A program made the translations under genes and the position numbers. This document shows positions 47,682-60,099 of a stretch of DNA of 64,000 nucleotides, piece by piece. Positions within the stretch are counted from its first letter, which is position 1. Each line of letters begins with the position of its first letter. Source of the DNA: Corydoras sp. C115 (lineage: Eukaryota > Chordata > Actinopteri > Siluriformes > Callichthyidae); NCBI GenBank assembly GCA_019802505.1, contig JAFMOC010000027.1, positions 289,001 to 353,000 on the forward strand. Direction: 5' to 3'. The notes under the pieces are model-generated. The model did not search any database. It was not told where the DNA came from and was given only the letters and a program-made list of their open reading frames with translations.

Positions 47682-48598
47682 TTAATATCTAGTCTAATTA
47701 ATTTAGCCATTTACATTATTACAGCTATAATGAGGGCTGTTATTGGAAAACTTTGTTTTGTTTCAACATGGGTCTTATTTTTACATCCAGTCTTTACTGA
47801 GGACTTCAATGAAATATTGTGACATGCGTATTTAACCATATATACTTATTGTGTTTGGCACTGGGATACAAAACCATTGCATGTGTCTGTTCACCTATGA
47901 CATAGCAGATGGATCCAGATCTTGTTGGCTGCTTCAAGTACCTCATGCCAGAGCAAAATCATCTGGTGTCTTTGGTTGGATATGGTGAGTGCCTCCGGGT
48001 TCTTTGTATTTTCTTTTAATTTTAGGAGGGGCATGCTCTCCAAGGTATGGTGGTGCATGGTGGTCGGTGTGGTATGTATCCCGAGGTATGATTGTGGTTG
48101 ATGGGGTCCAGCCTTTAAAGGTAAAGGTTGCCCTTCGTGCACCATAGCAGAAACGGTATGTGCCTGAAGATATTTTATGTATTGATTTTCTTATGATTGT
48201 CTGAAAAAACTTTATGACTTTAATTTGTCTCTTGTGGTGTTTTGTCTCGTGCAGTTGGTCTGATATAGCCTGAAGCCTTCCAGCATGCTGTCACTTTACA
48301 TTCTGTGTTTTTATTACTTACTTCTAAACTATTATCCTCACCAACTTGGGTTTTATCTTCTTAACTATTTAGGTCAAAATTTTAAGAGATTTTTTTATGG
48401 ATATGATCTTATCTTATTGTACAAGATTAATAATAAATTAATATGTTATTGTACATAGAACAGTATTTTATTTTACTTTATTCTAATCTTATTTTATCAT
48501 ATTGTATTTATTTATTTTTCAAATATGCCTTTTTTTATAATTTATGCTATTTTTAAGACGTTTTCCACCATGAGACTTTTAAAGCTTTATCTTTTCTT
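47682..48598. other. Unique stretch, possible transposon debris
   Basis: 47820-48180 is less AT-rich, with a minus-strand frame of 84 codons (48145-47891) that I cannot assign. The rest is AT-rich. Confidence 0.4.
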
Positions 48599-48895
48599 AT
48601 CCATCCATCCATCCATTATCTTCCTCTTTATCCTCTACGGGGGGGAGGGGGGGGTCTCCATGCCCATTCTCGCCCATTCCAGGGGAGAACGATTTGGGCG
48701 CTGGGTAAATGCATCCAGGACAGGGTGCCAATCCATCGCTGGGCACACACTCACTCACACAGACACACTCTATATGGGGCAATTTGGAGATTGATCCATG
48801 TTTTTGGACTGTGGGAGGAAACCGGAGAACCCGGAGGAAACCCACGCGGACACAGGGAGAACATGGAAACTCCACCCAGATTGGCATTCGAACTG
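48599..48895 (-). mobile_element. SINE without head
   Basis: Carries GGGGGGAGGGGGGGG and an added CCCATTCTCG; ends GCATTCGAACTG. Confidence 0.9.
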
Positions 48896-48957
48896 TGATC
48901 CTTTGTCCCACCTCAACGACCTTGACAAAAACCTTTTGTTTTAGAGAACTTTTATTT

Positions 48958-49333
<376 letters not shown>

Positions 49334-49920
49334 TTTTAGAGAATTGTTTCTTTAATAAACTTTGCAGTTGTCAAAGACTTTAGACTCGCCGTCGTAACAG
49401 CTGTGGAGATCCTGAACATTTCAGCAGTCAGTTGTGAAGATATTCAGGAGGGATTTCACTCACATCTGTAACTATTCCCAAACGTGTGACTGGCTCATAA
49501 AGCTCTCCCTTCACAGTAAAGCTTTTAATGCTGGAGTGAGGTTTATTATATATATATATTTTTTATTTATTTGTGTCTGTTTTTTAGCTTTTACTTCATT
49601 TCTCCTCATTTTCTTATGTTTAGTTGCCATTCAGTAGGTAGCTCTCCTGTATATAATGACATCTGCCAACAGTGGGAGACAAAGGTTAGGTCTTATGTGT
49701 ACTCGTGTTATAAAGCCAGAGGATGCATCTTCTTTGCAAGAGCTGACAGATGTTTGTGATTGGCTAGTGCCTGTGTGATTGACTTACAGAGTGCATGACG
49801 CCCCTCACTGAGGGCACTCCTAATTGACTTTTGGTCACAGACGGTTGTAGCATCATTTGGAATGCAACCAGTCATTTTCAGATGATAGGGGAAATGGTTT
49901 TCCATTATGCAACTCTGAGT
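49334..49920. other. Unique stretch
   Basis: No gene or repeat recognised. Confidence 0.55.
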
Positions 49921-49922
49921 TC

Positions 49923-50416
49923 GGGCAGCACGGTGGCTTAGTGGTTGGCATGTTCTCCTCTCAGCGCTAGGAATTCCCGGTTTGAATCCCAGTCTGGGTG
50001 GCGTTTCCATGTTCTCCCCGTGTCCATGTGGGTTTCCTCCGGGTTCTCCGGTTTCCTCCAACAGTCCAAAAATCATTACATTTACATTTAGTCATTTAGC
50101 AGACGCTTTTATCCAAAGCGACTTACAAATGAGAACACCACAAGTCAGAAGCCATGGAGAAAACCAACTATACTGTAAATTCATCAAACCTGATTGTTAT
50201 TCGATGCTGCGCCCAATCAAGGTCAATCAAGGTCAATTGAATTCTCCAAATTGCCCCATATAGATGTGTCTGTGTGTGTGAGTGTGTGTCCAGTGATAGA
50301 TTGGAGTCTTGTCCTGGGTGTATCTGCCCAGCGCCCGAAACGTTGCGCTGGATGGGCATGGGGAACCCCCCCGCAACCCTAGTTGAGGATAAAGCAGAAC
50401 ATAATGGATGGATGGA
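49923..50416 (+). mobile_element. SINE interrupted by another retroposon piece
   Basis: Head to ACAGTCCAAAA (49923-50072), foreign 50073-50220, then GGTCAATTGAATTC to the (GGAT) tail at 50415. Confidence 0.92.
50073..50220. mobile_element. Fish SINE-tail module nested in a SINE
   Basis: ACATTTAGTCATTTAGCAGACG then TTTTATCCAAAGCGACTTAC is the conserved module at the end of several fish SINEs and their partner LINEs. GGTCAATCAA is partly repeated at the right junction. Confidence 0.8.
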
Positions 50417-50500
50417 ATGGAACTCTGCTCTCTGCTTTTGAATATTTTTTGTTCAATTTCAAACAGATAACACATTAGATTTGACGTGTGCACCTGATAT

Positions 50501-50769
50501 CATTCATTCATTCATTATCTTGTGCTAAGCATATACACCCTGGACATGGTGCCAATCTATCACTGGGCACACTCACTCACAGACACAAACACACTCCATA
50601 AGGGGCAATTTAACTTCATTCAATATTGTGGACTGTGTGAGGAAACCTGAGAACCCACAGGAAACATATACGGACACTGGAAGAACATGGAAACTCCACC
50701 CAGATTGGGAACCTGGAATCCCCAGTGCTGAGAGGTGATTGTGCTAACCACTAAGCCACCATGCCGCCC
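50501..50769 (-). mobile_element. SINE with central deletion
   Basis: CTTGTGCTAAGCATATACACC shows that the 3' end is fused to the middle; head intact. Confidence 0.9.
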
Positions 50770-51494
50770 AAATCCTGTCTCTCAAACTAAAGAATCTGAT
50801 AGGCTGTATCTATTAAAAGACCGTAATGGACACATTTATTGAAAATCGTATATTTCTGAGAAATATGAAGAACAGAACAGCAGTTATGTTATTAACAATA
50901 ATAAAACAAGCTGTTTTTTTTTTTAAAGAAAGATATTTACCATGTAGAAAAGCCTATATCACACAACTCAACGACAACAACTAATCTGCTTCATTCAGAA
51001 TAAAACAGGTTTCACTTTAGCAGCTACTGAGATTCCTCTGGTGGCCAATTTAAAAGGATTAATTAAAAAAAACACTTTATTACCAGTAAATGTAATGCCT
51101 GCCAAAACGGGGCTTTGCAATTTCAACCGAATTATTTCTTATTTATAGCTGCAGTTGAACTCAACGCATTTATAATGTTCCTATAAATTGGTTTAGTAAG
51201 ACTTTTATCCAAACAACAGACGTTTCTTAAATGTTACTGAACCCTTGCAACTTTCGACACTCTTATGCCGTGCATTAACACAAAGTTGCCCTTTCCTTCT
51301 TGTTGCTTGCAAGAGTTTGCTCACTTGCAAGGATGACATCTAGTGTGCTTGCTAATTAGTACATATAAACACTGTAAACAAGCAGGTTCTTTCTCGTGAA
51401 CACAGATCATTGTCAAAAAGTTTCTATGGTGACGCATTACCATAATTAAAGGTCCTGCAAGTAAATAGTGTAGCAAGTGTTTGACAGAAGAAAT
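50770..51494. other. Unique stretch
   Basis: Nothing recognised; partly GC-moderate with no long frame. Confidence 0.55.
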
Positions 51495-51835
51495 TCATTT
51501 ATTCATCCATTATCTTCCGCTTTATCCTCTAGGGGGGGTTCCCCATGCCCATCCAGGGGAGAAAATTTCGGCCGCTAGGCAGATACACCCAGGACAGGGC
51601 GCCAATCTATCGCTGGGCACACACTCACTCACACAGACACACTCTATATGGGGCAATTTAGAGAATTCAATTGACTTGATCCATGTTTTTGGACTGTGGG
51701 AGGAAACCGGAGAACCCGGAGGAAACCCACGCGGACACGGCGAGAACATGGAAACTCCACCCAGATTGGGATTCGAACCGGGAATCCCTAGCGCTGAGAG
51801 GAGAACATACTAACCACTAAGCCACAGTGCCGCCC
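51495..51835 (-). mobile_element. SINE, full length
   Basis: Loses TATTAGGGTCGC; head ends CACAGTGCCGCCC. Confidence 0.94.
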
Positions 51836-51837
51836 TA

Positions 51838-52152
51838 TGCATTCATTATCTTCCGCTTAATCATCTACTAGGGTCTTGTGGGGGGTTCCCTATGCCCATC
51901 CAGGGCAGAACGGACAGGGTGCCAATCCATCACTGGCCACACACTTAATTAAACATAGACACTATATATATATATATATATATATATAGGGGAAATATAG
52001 AGCAGCCAATTCCCCTTGAATCCTTGTTTTTGCATTGGAGAACACATAGGATCACGAGGAGAACATGGCGTGTGTGTGTGAACTCCACCCAGATTGGGAT
52101 TCCAACCTGGATCCCAGCGCTGAAAGGCGAACGTGCTAAACCACTAAACCCC
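51838..52152 (-). mobile_element. Diverged SINE with (TA)n inside
   Basis: Lies directly after the previous copy. TA run 51964-51988 replaces the CTCTATATGG region; a TGTGTGTG insertion sits near 52072. Confidence 0.85.
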
Positions 52153-52194
52153 TCATATCTTGTTTTTTCCATTAACATATATTTATATTCCATT

Positions 52195-52287
52195 TGGGTC
52201 ACTGGTAATTTGCCTTGTGGTTAAGAAACCAGTCTTGTGATCTGAAGGTTCCGGGATCAATACCCTGTCCCACCAAGTACTATGGAG
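52195..52287 (+). mobile_element. tRNA-derived SINE head, other family
   Basis: GTGGTTAAGAAACCAGTC and GGTTCCGGGATCAATACCC give an A-box and B-box-like arrangement unlike the main SINE. Confidence 0.5.
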
Positions 52288-52341
52288 GGAACCCCCCCAC
52301 ATGACCCTAGTAGAGGACAAAGCGGAAGATAATGAATGAAT
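52288..52341 (+). mobile_element. SINE 3' end piece
   Basis: GGGAACCCCCCCACATGACC to the GAATGAATG tail. Confidence 0.85.
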
Positions 52342-52690
52342 GGGGCAGCACTGTGGCTTTGTGGTTAGCATGTTCTCCTCTCAGCGCTAGGGATTCCCGG
52401 TTCGAATCCCAATCTGGGTGGAGTTTCCATGTTCTCCCCGTGTCATCGTGGTTTTCCTCCGGGTTCTCCGGTTTCCTCCCACAGTCCAAAAACCTGGATC
52501 GATGTCAATTGAATTCTCCAAATTGCCCCATATAGAGTGTGTTTGTGTGAGTGAGTGTGTGCCCAGTGATGGATTGGCACCCTGTCCTGGGTCTATCTGC
52601 CCAGCGCCCGAAACGCGAGCCTAGTAGAGGATCAAGCAGATGGATTGATGGATGGATGAAAGGATGGATAGATGGATGGATGGATGGAAG
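52342..52690 (+). mobile_element. SINE with long (GGAT)n tail
   Basis: Joined to the preceding tail. Loses the GTTCTCCCCTGGATGGGC block. Confidence 0.92.
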
Positions 52691-52739
52691 CTTTATACGC
52701 TCTAGAAGTGATGGTGAGTCCATTAAGGAGTGCTTTTTT

Positions 52740-53129
52740 TAACGAATCCTCCATGTTTTAGCTGGTCCGGGTGCAGTATGGACTGTTCTGGTTCTGAGAC
52801 CAGTTCGCCAGCCGTGGTCAGTCACTTACATTACATACGTGTTTAGGTCTGAGGGTCTGCTATATGTGCCCGTTTATCGGGTGTGTTGTTATTCTATGTC
52901 GGTCTTGAACTAGAAGGCTGAGAGAGGATGGGGGAGATGGAGATTATAAACGAGTTTGTGTGCGTGTCTCCTGCAGGGGGCCTGGGACAGCCGCTGTATT
53001 GCTGTATTCCCTGTGTGTGCCTGCTGCTTTACATTCTGCCCGTGTACACCGAGTCTCACACAGCAGCAGCAGCCAGCCATGCACATCCCTCATTCAGCCT
53101 GGCTCCTCATTTATCAACTCACTCAACCG

Positions 53130-53161
<32 letters not shown>

Positions 53162-53700
53162 CCTCCTCTCTCTCTCTCACTTCCCTTTTTGTCTTTGGCC
53201 TCCCAGCATCTGTTCTGCCTCTCCCTCATCATCGATGCAAACTTCATTTGCTTTGCTCCCTATTTATTCCAATGCATATCAGTTCGAATCTCTAGAGAAA
53301 CGAGTCGACCGTTCTAGTCCTGATGGCTCTCCGCTGCAGTCTCACCATTTCACCAGGCATGGGATTTCTGACCCTGGCGCCCTCTTGAGGCCAGCAAATA
53401 AAGGAAGGCTACCTTTGTTACACAATTAACTTTGTGCCTCATGGAGAGAGGCTGGCATAGGGAATGAACCCCGGACTTGGTGTGCAGGGTTCAGGCCCGA
53501 ACTCTCGAACTATCCTGTGAGAATGTCTTAGAGCAGAGATAAAAAAGCAAGAAATCAATAAAGGGGAGAGGGTGCAGCATAGACACCCTGGCTCAGCATT
53601 GATTGAAGACTGACTGACAAGCCCATCGCTTCTCTGATCTACTGCATGCTGCATGATCAGGATGGAGAGCCAAAGGAGACAGGCGTTATTCACACCTAAA
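52740..53700. other. Candidate conserved non-coding island with (CT)n
   Basis: About 1 kb of unique DNA around a CT tract (53131-53185). Overlapping plus-strand frames of 111-157 codons cross the CT tract in different frames, which argues against coding. GGGATTTCTGACCCTGGCGC and AATGCATATCAG lie to its right. Confidence 0.35.
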
Positions 53701-54040
53701 CCCAGCCAATGTGGGAAGAGTATACAGTTCCACTTAACAGTAAGCCTGCTATTTTACCCTAATCGTTAAACTGTAAATAAAGCAGTACTATAGATGTAAT
53801 CAAAAGCAAATAATTAAAGTAAAGCAATGAGCAGTGCAATGGTTTTTTTAGCCTCGTGGCTGAGAGCTCAATGCCCAAACGTATGTTAGTGGTTGCTTTG
53901 CTTCTAACATACCTTAACCATTTAAGCACCTCGTTAACTGCTCGTTAGTGAGTTAATGTGGATGTATCAGGGCATAAAAAGCATTAAATGTGCTGGGCAG
54001 TCAGCCTGCATGAGTGGATTTGAGAAACATTGTTGTCTAT
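53701..54040. other. AT-rich stretch
   Basis: Nothing recognised. Confidence 0.6.
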
Positions 54041-54290
54041 GGGGTGTCACGGTGGCTTGGTGGTTAGTATGTTCACCTCTCAGGTTTGAATCCCAATCCT
54101 GGTGGAGTTTCCATTTTCTCCACGTGTCTTCCATGGGTTTTCTCCAGGTTCTCTCCAGGTTTCCTCCCACAATCCAAAACATGGATTCAAAGTGAATTGA
54201 AATTCTAAATTGCCCCATATAAAGTGTGTGTGATAGATTGATTGGCGCAATGTCCAGGTTGTATCTGCCCAGCGCCTGAAATGTTCTGTG
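54041..54290 (+). mobile_element. Diverged SINE
   Basis: Head GGTGTCACGGTGGCTTGGTGG; ends CGCCTGAAATGTTC. Confidence 0.88.
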
Positions 54291-54401
54291 GTGAAAAGGT
54301 ATCTGCTCATTATATCCATTATGTATTTCATTGTTTGGTTCGGAGTAGACGCCTTAGATTGTGTAATAGGTTTAAAAACATGAATTAAAGGTGACTTGTC
54401 T

Positions 54402-54612
54402 GCTTTAAATTGCCCCTATCTAAGTTTCCCCTATATACAGTATAGTGCGGGTGTCTTTGTAAGTGATTGTGTGCCCAGTAAATTATTGGCGCCCTGTCCT
54501 GGGTGTATCTGCCCAGTGCTCCGAAACGTCCCCTGGAACCCCAAATGAATGGATAGATGGATTGTTGGATGGTTCGGTCTTGGATGGATGAATGGATGGT
54601 TGGATGGTTAGT
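54402..54612 (+). mobile_element. SINE 3' half
   Basis: Starts TTTAAATTGCCCC and ends in loose GGATGGTT repeats. Confidence 0.82.
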
Positions 54613-54799
54613 CAGGCTAACAATGGATCTCTTGCATGTTGTGTCTATCTGCATCAATAATGTTGCATCTATGTTGGTCTTTTTCATTTAAGTAGCAGGA
54701 GATACATTACTGTATATAGAAAACATTGATTAGATATGCATTTTATTTTTGAAATTCAGCAATTTAGTCAGTCACATTGCCTCTTGTGTATAATTTCAA

Positions 54800-55190
54800 G
54801 CACCAAGATGTACATTTTAGACAATTATATGCATCCAAACAGTTTGGGGAAGGCTCTTTTTGTGTGCAATTGCATAAGGCAATGTCCATAAAGGCATGGT
54901 TGGGTGAGTTTGGTGTGGAAGAACTAGCCTGACCCACTTAGAGCTTAGACCTCAGTCCCTTCTAATGCCTTTGGGATGGACTAAAATAGAGGTTGGGAGC
55001 CAGGCCCTCACATCAGTGTCTGACCTTCCAAATGCTCTTCCGGATGCAAAGGGTAAAAATTTTCCACAGACACGCTTTAAATCATACCGAACATGTTTCC
55101 AGAAGCATGGATGCTGGTGTAGCTGCATTAACCCTTTAAGTGGGGGACCCACTTCCAATTGGATGTTTAAAAAGTTCCAAGTGTAATGTG
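54800..55190 (+). pseudogene. Tc1-like transposase remnant, C-terminal part
   Basis: The nucleotide sequence follows the Tc1-family transposase end that is common in fish: TTTGGGGAAGGC, CCATAAAGGCATGGTTGG, GAGTTTGGTGTGGAAGAACT, then TTTGGGATGGACT and CATCAGTGTCTGACCTTCC. The frame is broken by stops (for example after GCAATTGCA) and by small losses in the PDLNP region. Inactive. Confidence 0.8.
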
Positions 55191-55229
55191 TTTTTGTCTC
55201 AGTACTCCGTATCCATAACATATTTACCA

Positions 55230-55445
55230 ACAGATCAATTTACATTTACATTTGGTCATTTAGCAGACGCTTTTATCCAAAGCGACTTATAAGGTGAGCA
55301 CAGGGTTAATCACAACATCCCTGGAGCAATGAGGGTTAAGGGCCTTGCTCAAGGGCCCACACTGGTAACTTCAGTGGACCTGAGATTTGAACCCCAACCT
55401 TCAGATTGACAGCCCAATGCCCTAACCACTGAGCTACCACGCCCC
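55230..55445 (-). mobile_element. Second tRNA-derived SINE family, near complete
   Basis: On the minus strand the head reads GGGGCGTGGTAGCTCAGTGG with a B-box-like GGTTCAAATC-type word, then TGAGCAAGGCCCTTAACCC, and ends in the AAGTCGCTTTGGATAAAAGC module and ATGTAAATGTAAA. The same family occurs at 40160. Confidence 0.85.
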
Positions 55446-55506
55446 ATTTATCAGGATCACCTGTAAACCTGCTTATTCAGGTAATTATATATGTTGTATA
55501 TATATA

Positions 55507-55762
55507 TTCATTATCTTCCGCTTTATCCTCTATTAGGGTCGCGGGGGGGTTCCCCATGCCCATCCAGGGGAGAACGTTTTGGGCGCTGGGCAGATACACC
55601 CAGGACAGGGCGCCAATCTATCACTGGGCACACACTCACTCACACAGACACACAGTCAATATGGGTCAATTTGGAGAATTCAATACACCTTGATCCATGT
55701 TTTTGGACTGTGGGAGGAAACCAGAGAACCCGGAATAAACCCACGCGGACACGGGGAGAAAT
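55507..55762 (-). mobile_element. SINE without head
   Basis: Ends CACGGGGAGAAATGG next to TATATAT. Confidence 0.92.
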
Positions 55763-56004
55763 GGTTATATATATTATATATGTACAGCTAGAGGAGCTGA
55801 TTTGAGCAAGGTCAAGGGCCAATGGCCAGACTGGTTTAAATGTTTGATAACTCTTTGATAACTCTTCAAAACACTCCGTAGAACTCTGATTAGCTAAAAA
55901 GCAGAAAGCACAACAAGAACAAAAAACGCAGTGTTCTGTCTGAAGCTACATCCTCACTTAAGTTTTCTTTTCAAAACCAAAATATAAAGATATGAACATA
56001 TCAT

Positions 56005-56400
56005 GATAACACGGTTGCTTAGTGGTTAGCACGTTCGCCTCTCAGCGCCGGGAGTTTAGGTTCGAATCCCGATCTGGTAAGAGTTTCCATGTTCTTCCCA
56101 TGTCCCCCCTGGAGCAATGAGGGTTAAGGGTCTTGCTCAGGGACCCTCATTGGTAACCTTCAGATTGACAGCCCAACACTCCAACTACTGAGCTACTAAC
56201 TGTTTCCTCCCACAGTCAAAAAACATGGACTCAAGTTAAATTGAATGCTCTAAATTGCCCCATATAGAGTGTGTCTGTATAAGTGAGTGTGTGCCCGGCG
56301 ATAGATTGGCGCCCTGTCCTGGGTGTATCTGCCCAGTGCCCGAAACATTCTCCCCTGGATGGGCATGGGGAATCCCCATGACCCTCGTACAAGATTAAGC
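56005..56400 (+). mobile_element. SINE interrupted by the second SINE family
   Basis: Head and body to CCCATGTCC (56005-56105), an inverted piece of the second family (GGAGCAATGAGGGTTAAGG to GAGCTACTAAC, 56107-56200), then TTTCCTCCCACAGTC to GATTAAGC. Confidence 0.88.
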
Positions 56401-56462
56401 TAATTTAATGTAATGTAATTGTAAATTAATTGTCAGAATTAATTAGATAAATAAAAAAATCA

Positions 56463-56797
56463 AGGCGGCACGGTGTCTTAGTGGTTAGCACGTTCACTAT
56501 CTAGGTTCAGATCCCAATCTGGGTGGAGTTTCCATGTTCTCCCCGTGTCCACGTGGGTTTCCTCTGGGTTCTCCAATTTCCTCCCACAGTCCAAAAACAT
56601 GGATCAAGGTCAATTGAATTCTCCAAATTGCCCTATATAAAGTGTGTCTGTGTGAGTGAGTGTGTGCCCAGCGATAGATTGGTGTCCTGTCCTGGGTGTA
56701 TCTGCCCAGCGCCCGAAACATTCTCCCCTGGATGGTTCCCCCGTGACCCTAGTAGATGATATAGCTGAAAATGATGGATGGATGGATGGATGGATAA
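56463..56797 (+). mobile_element. SINE, full length
   Basis: Head GGCGGCACGGTGTCTTAGTGG; part between CTGGATGG and TTCCCCCGTGACC lost; long (GGAT)n tail. Confidence 0.93.
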
Positions 56798-57249
56798 AAC
56801 AATCTTGTTTCTGGCTTAAACCTATCCTTGTTTTCTTTATTATGTTATCTTTTGTCAAATTGGCTTGATAACACTTTTAAATCTTGTTTTCGACAGTCTG
56901 GGCAAGATGGAGAAACATTTCATTTGCATGTGATGTCAAATACATCAGCACAGTCTAGTTTTAGATATAGTTGCTAAGTTACAATTTGCAAAGAAAACAA
57001 GATCAAAAAGAACTGAATAGCACCAGTTTGTAATACTGCAGTGTTCAGCGTGCCTTGCCTTAAGATCTTCATGAGCGCTTTGACCAAATACCTCTTGAAA
57101 GCCTGGACCAAATTATAACATAACTGTTCCGGGCAAAACAGTTCTCTGTGGATAATATACCACTTCTAAGCCAATAAGCAACGGCCTTAACATGTCAGAC
57201 ATTGATTCTTCATTTTAAATATCACTGTATCATCTACCATTTTAAAGAT
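56798..57249. other. Unique AT-rich stretch
   Basis: Nothing recognised. Confidence 0.6.
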
Positions 57250-57261
57250 TTTATTTAAGAT

Positions 57262-57592
57262 TTAACATCCATCCATCCATCCATCATCTTCTGCTTTATC
57301 CTATATTAGGGTCACAGGGGGGGTGGGTTCCCCATGCCCATCCAGGGAAAAACTTTCAGGTGCTGGGCAGATACACCCAGAACAGGACGCCAATCTATCA
57401 CTGGGCACACACTCACTCACACAGACACACACACAGTGTACACACTCTATTTGTGGGAGGAAAACGGAGAACCCGGAGAAAACCCATGCGGACACGGGGA
57501 GAACATGGAAACTCCACCCAGATGGGGATTCGAACTGGGAATCCCTAGTGCTGAGGGGAGAACATGCTAACCACTAAGCCACGGTGCCACCC
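57262..57592 (-). mobile_element. SINE with 12-bp target duplication
   Basis: TTTATTTAAGAT at 57250-57261 and 57593-57604. Lacks the TTGGAGAATTCAATTGAC block. Confidence 0.95.
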
Positions 57593-57674
57593 TTTATTTA
57601 AGATACATGAATATTTTCCAAATTACAACTTTAATGTGAATTTAATAAAGGTTTAGCATGTTTGAGGGAATTTT

Positions 57675-57852
57675 CTCATCTCATTATCACCCACCTAATC
57701 CTCTACTAGGGGCTATGGTAACGGGGAGGTTCCCCAAGCCCATCCAGGGTAGAACCTTTCGAGGGCTGGGCAGATACACCCACAACAGTGTTGCAATCCA
57801 TCACTGAACACGCACTCACTCACACATACACATGCTTTAGGGGCAATTTCTA
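57675..57852 (-). mobile_element. SINE 3' half
   Basis: CATTATCACCCACCTAATCC to TAGGGGCAATTTC. Confidence 0.85.
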
Positions 57853-57883
57853 TATTTATTCTTTCTTTATTGAATGAATACCT

Positions 57884-58195
57884 TGGGCGGGGTTCCCTAT
57901 GCCAATCCAGGAGAGAACATTTCGAGTGCTGGGCAGATACACCCAGGAAAGGGTGCCAATCTATCACTGGGCACACACACACACACACACACACACTATA
58001 TGGGGCAACTCCACACAGATTGGGATTCGAACCTTGACCCCCAGAGCTGAGATCCGAATGTGCTAACCACTAAGTTGGGCAATTTAGAGCAGCCTTAAAT
58101 TAATGCCTTTAATTAATGGTTGTGGACTGTGGAGAAAAAAAAAACGGAGAACCTGGTAAATACCCACGCTGACATGGGGAGAACATACAAAGCTA
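57884..58195 (-). mobile_element. Rearranged SINE
   Basis: 3' part, a short (CA)n, then the head (TTCGAACCTTGACC, GTGCTAACCACTAAG), after which the skipped middle (GGGCAATTTAGAGCAGCC, GACTGTGGAG) follows out of order. Confidence 0.85.
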
Positions 58196-58318
58196 TTTGT
58201 TAAAAGAATAAATGGTAGGTCCAATCAACCACTGGTGCAAAAGGGTTCCAGCCCAAAGGTATTTAAGCTGCCGCTGTCCGGTTCTATTGCGAATTAACTG
58301 ACTTTTGTTCTTTACTTG

Positions 58319-58673
58319 GGGCGTCATGGTGGCTTAGTGGTTAGCATGTTCTCCTCTCAGCACTAGGCATTCTCGATTCGAATCCCCATCTGGGTGGAGT
58401 TTCCATGTTCTCCCCGTATCCGCTTGGGTTGCCTCCGGGTTCTCCGGTTTCCTCCCACAGTCCAAAAACATGGATCAAGTCAATTGAGTTCTCCAAATTG
58501 CCCCATATAGAGTGTGTCTGGGTGAGTGAGTGTGTGTCCAGTGATAGATTGGCGCCCTGTCCTGGGTGTATCTGCCCAGCACCTTGAAACGTTCTCCCCT
58601 GGATGGGCATGGGGAACCCCCCCCCACCCCCCCATAACCCTAGTAGAGGATTAAGCGGAAGATAATGGATGGA
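58319..58673 (+). mobile_element. SINE with target duplication
   Basis: TTGTTCTTTACTTG at 58305-58318 and TTGTTCTTTATTTG at 58674-58687. Confidence 0.95.
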
Positions 58674-58779
58674 TTGTTCTTTATTTGTTAATAAATGTAA
58701 TAATAATAATAATGTTAATATGTAACCATTTACCTGGCATGTACAGAACTTTAATCTCAGCCTTGTCCAACACTGTTGG

Positions 58780-59175
58780 GATTTAATTAAACATCATCTT
58801 GTCTTAAAACATGGGTTCATATACTCACTGACGGTTAACTGCAATGGTGAGGAACACTTCACGTTAGTAAATATGGCTTTGCGATTGTTAATATAGCGCC
58901 TCCAAATTTGGAAACTTTGGCACTGTAAAATTTAATGTGGGCAAATCTAAAAGAGAGAAAAAGATAATCCATATTCTAATGTCACTCTGGTCATGTAGTG
59001 TGAGTAATGTGGATTATATTAGGCCTGAACTGCCACAGTGCTGTTCTCCACTGGCAAGGAAAGGCAAATATATGAAAGTTAAGCACACTCCCACAAATAA
59101 ACACAAGCGTAACCAAAAACCAACTGTTGACGTACTGCTCATGTGATCGCTAACTCGGCTCATTTAAACCACTGC
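58780..59175. other. Candidate conserved non-coding element
   Basis: Repeat-free; words such as CACTGACGGTTAACTGC, GTAAATATGGCTTTGCG and TGCGATTGTTAATATAGC. A 69-codon frame at 58937-59146 is not recognisable. Confidence 0.4.
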
Positions 59176-59417
59176 ATTTATTAATACCTTAAGAATAAAC
59201 CAATTCCCATTCAGAGTGTTGTGTAAGCAGCCCACAGTGCTGCATAACTGCTAAAAACTTTTATTTATTCATTTTATACAGTAACTTCCTGTGGGTCTTT
59301 CTTATCCCAACACACTTTCTCACTCCTTTAATGGCAAAGGACTTCTTTGTAATAAAACTGTCAACACAGCTCATTAAAAAGCTTAATCTGTACCTGAATT
59401 TGGACATTTTAATAAAT

Positions 59418-59513
59418 TGCGCCATGGTGGCTTAGTGTTCAGCATTATTGCCTTTCAGCAATCAGGTTTAATTCTCAAACTGGGTGGTGTTTCCATGTTC
59501 TCCCCGTGTGCAG
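59418..59513 (+). mobile_element. SINE head fragment
   Basis: GCGCCATGGTGGCTTAGTG to TTCTCCCCGTGTGC. Confidence 0.82.
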
Positions 59514-59611
59514 GATTTTATTTATAAAATCTTTTCTAAAATACTGGGATAAATAATATTAGACACTGAATATTAAACAAAATTTGATCAAAAATTTCAT
59601 TGGAGGGGAAA

Positions 59612-59681
<70 letters not shown>
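59612..59681. repeat. (TA)n microsatellite
   Basis: TA run that abuts the next SINE head. Confidence 0.96.
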
Positions 59682-59685
<4 letters not shown>

Positions 59686-60025
59686 GGTGGCTTAGTGGTT
59701 AGCACTTTCATTTCTCAGCATTAGGGATTCCCGGTTCGAATCCCAATCTGTGTGGAGTTTCCATGTTCTCCCCGTGTCTGTCTGGGTCTCCTCAGGGTTT
59801 TCCGGTTTCCTCCCACAGTCCAAAAACATGGATCAAGGTCAATTGAGTTCTCCAAATTGCCCCATGCAGTGTGTCTGTGTGAGTGAGTGTGTGCCCAGTG
59901 ATAGATTGGTGCCCTGTCCTGGGTGTATCTGCCCAGCGCCCGAAACATTCTCCCTTGGATGGGCATGGGGAACCCCCCTGTGACCCAAGTACAGGATAAA
60001 GTGAAAGATAATGGATGGATGGATA
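59682..60025 (+). mobile_element. SINE between TA tracts
   Basis: Head starts directly GCACGGTGGCTTAGTGG after the TA run; tail (GGAT)n followed by more TATATA and a short (GA)n. Confidence 0.94.
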
Positions 60026-60099
60026 TATTCATAGCTATATATATATATATATAAAGAGAGAGAGAGAGAGTGTAGTAAATTATAGGCAGTAATTACTGC

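Noticed and set aside
47891..48145. 84-codon minus-strand frame as a transposon protein
   Set aside because: No motif of reverse transcriptase, integrase or DDE transposase can be seen.
52956..53429. 157-codon plus-strand frame
   Set aside because: Crosses a (CT)n tract that is open in all three frames (Leu-Ser repeats); neighbouring frames are equally long.
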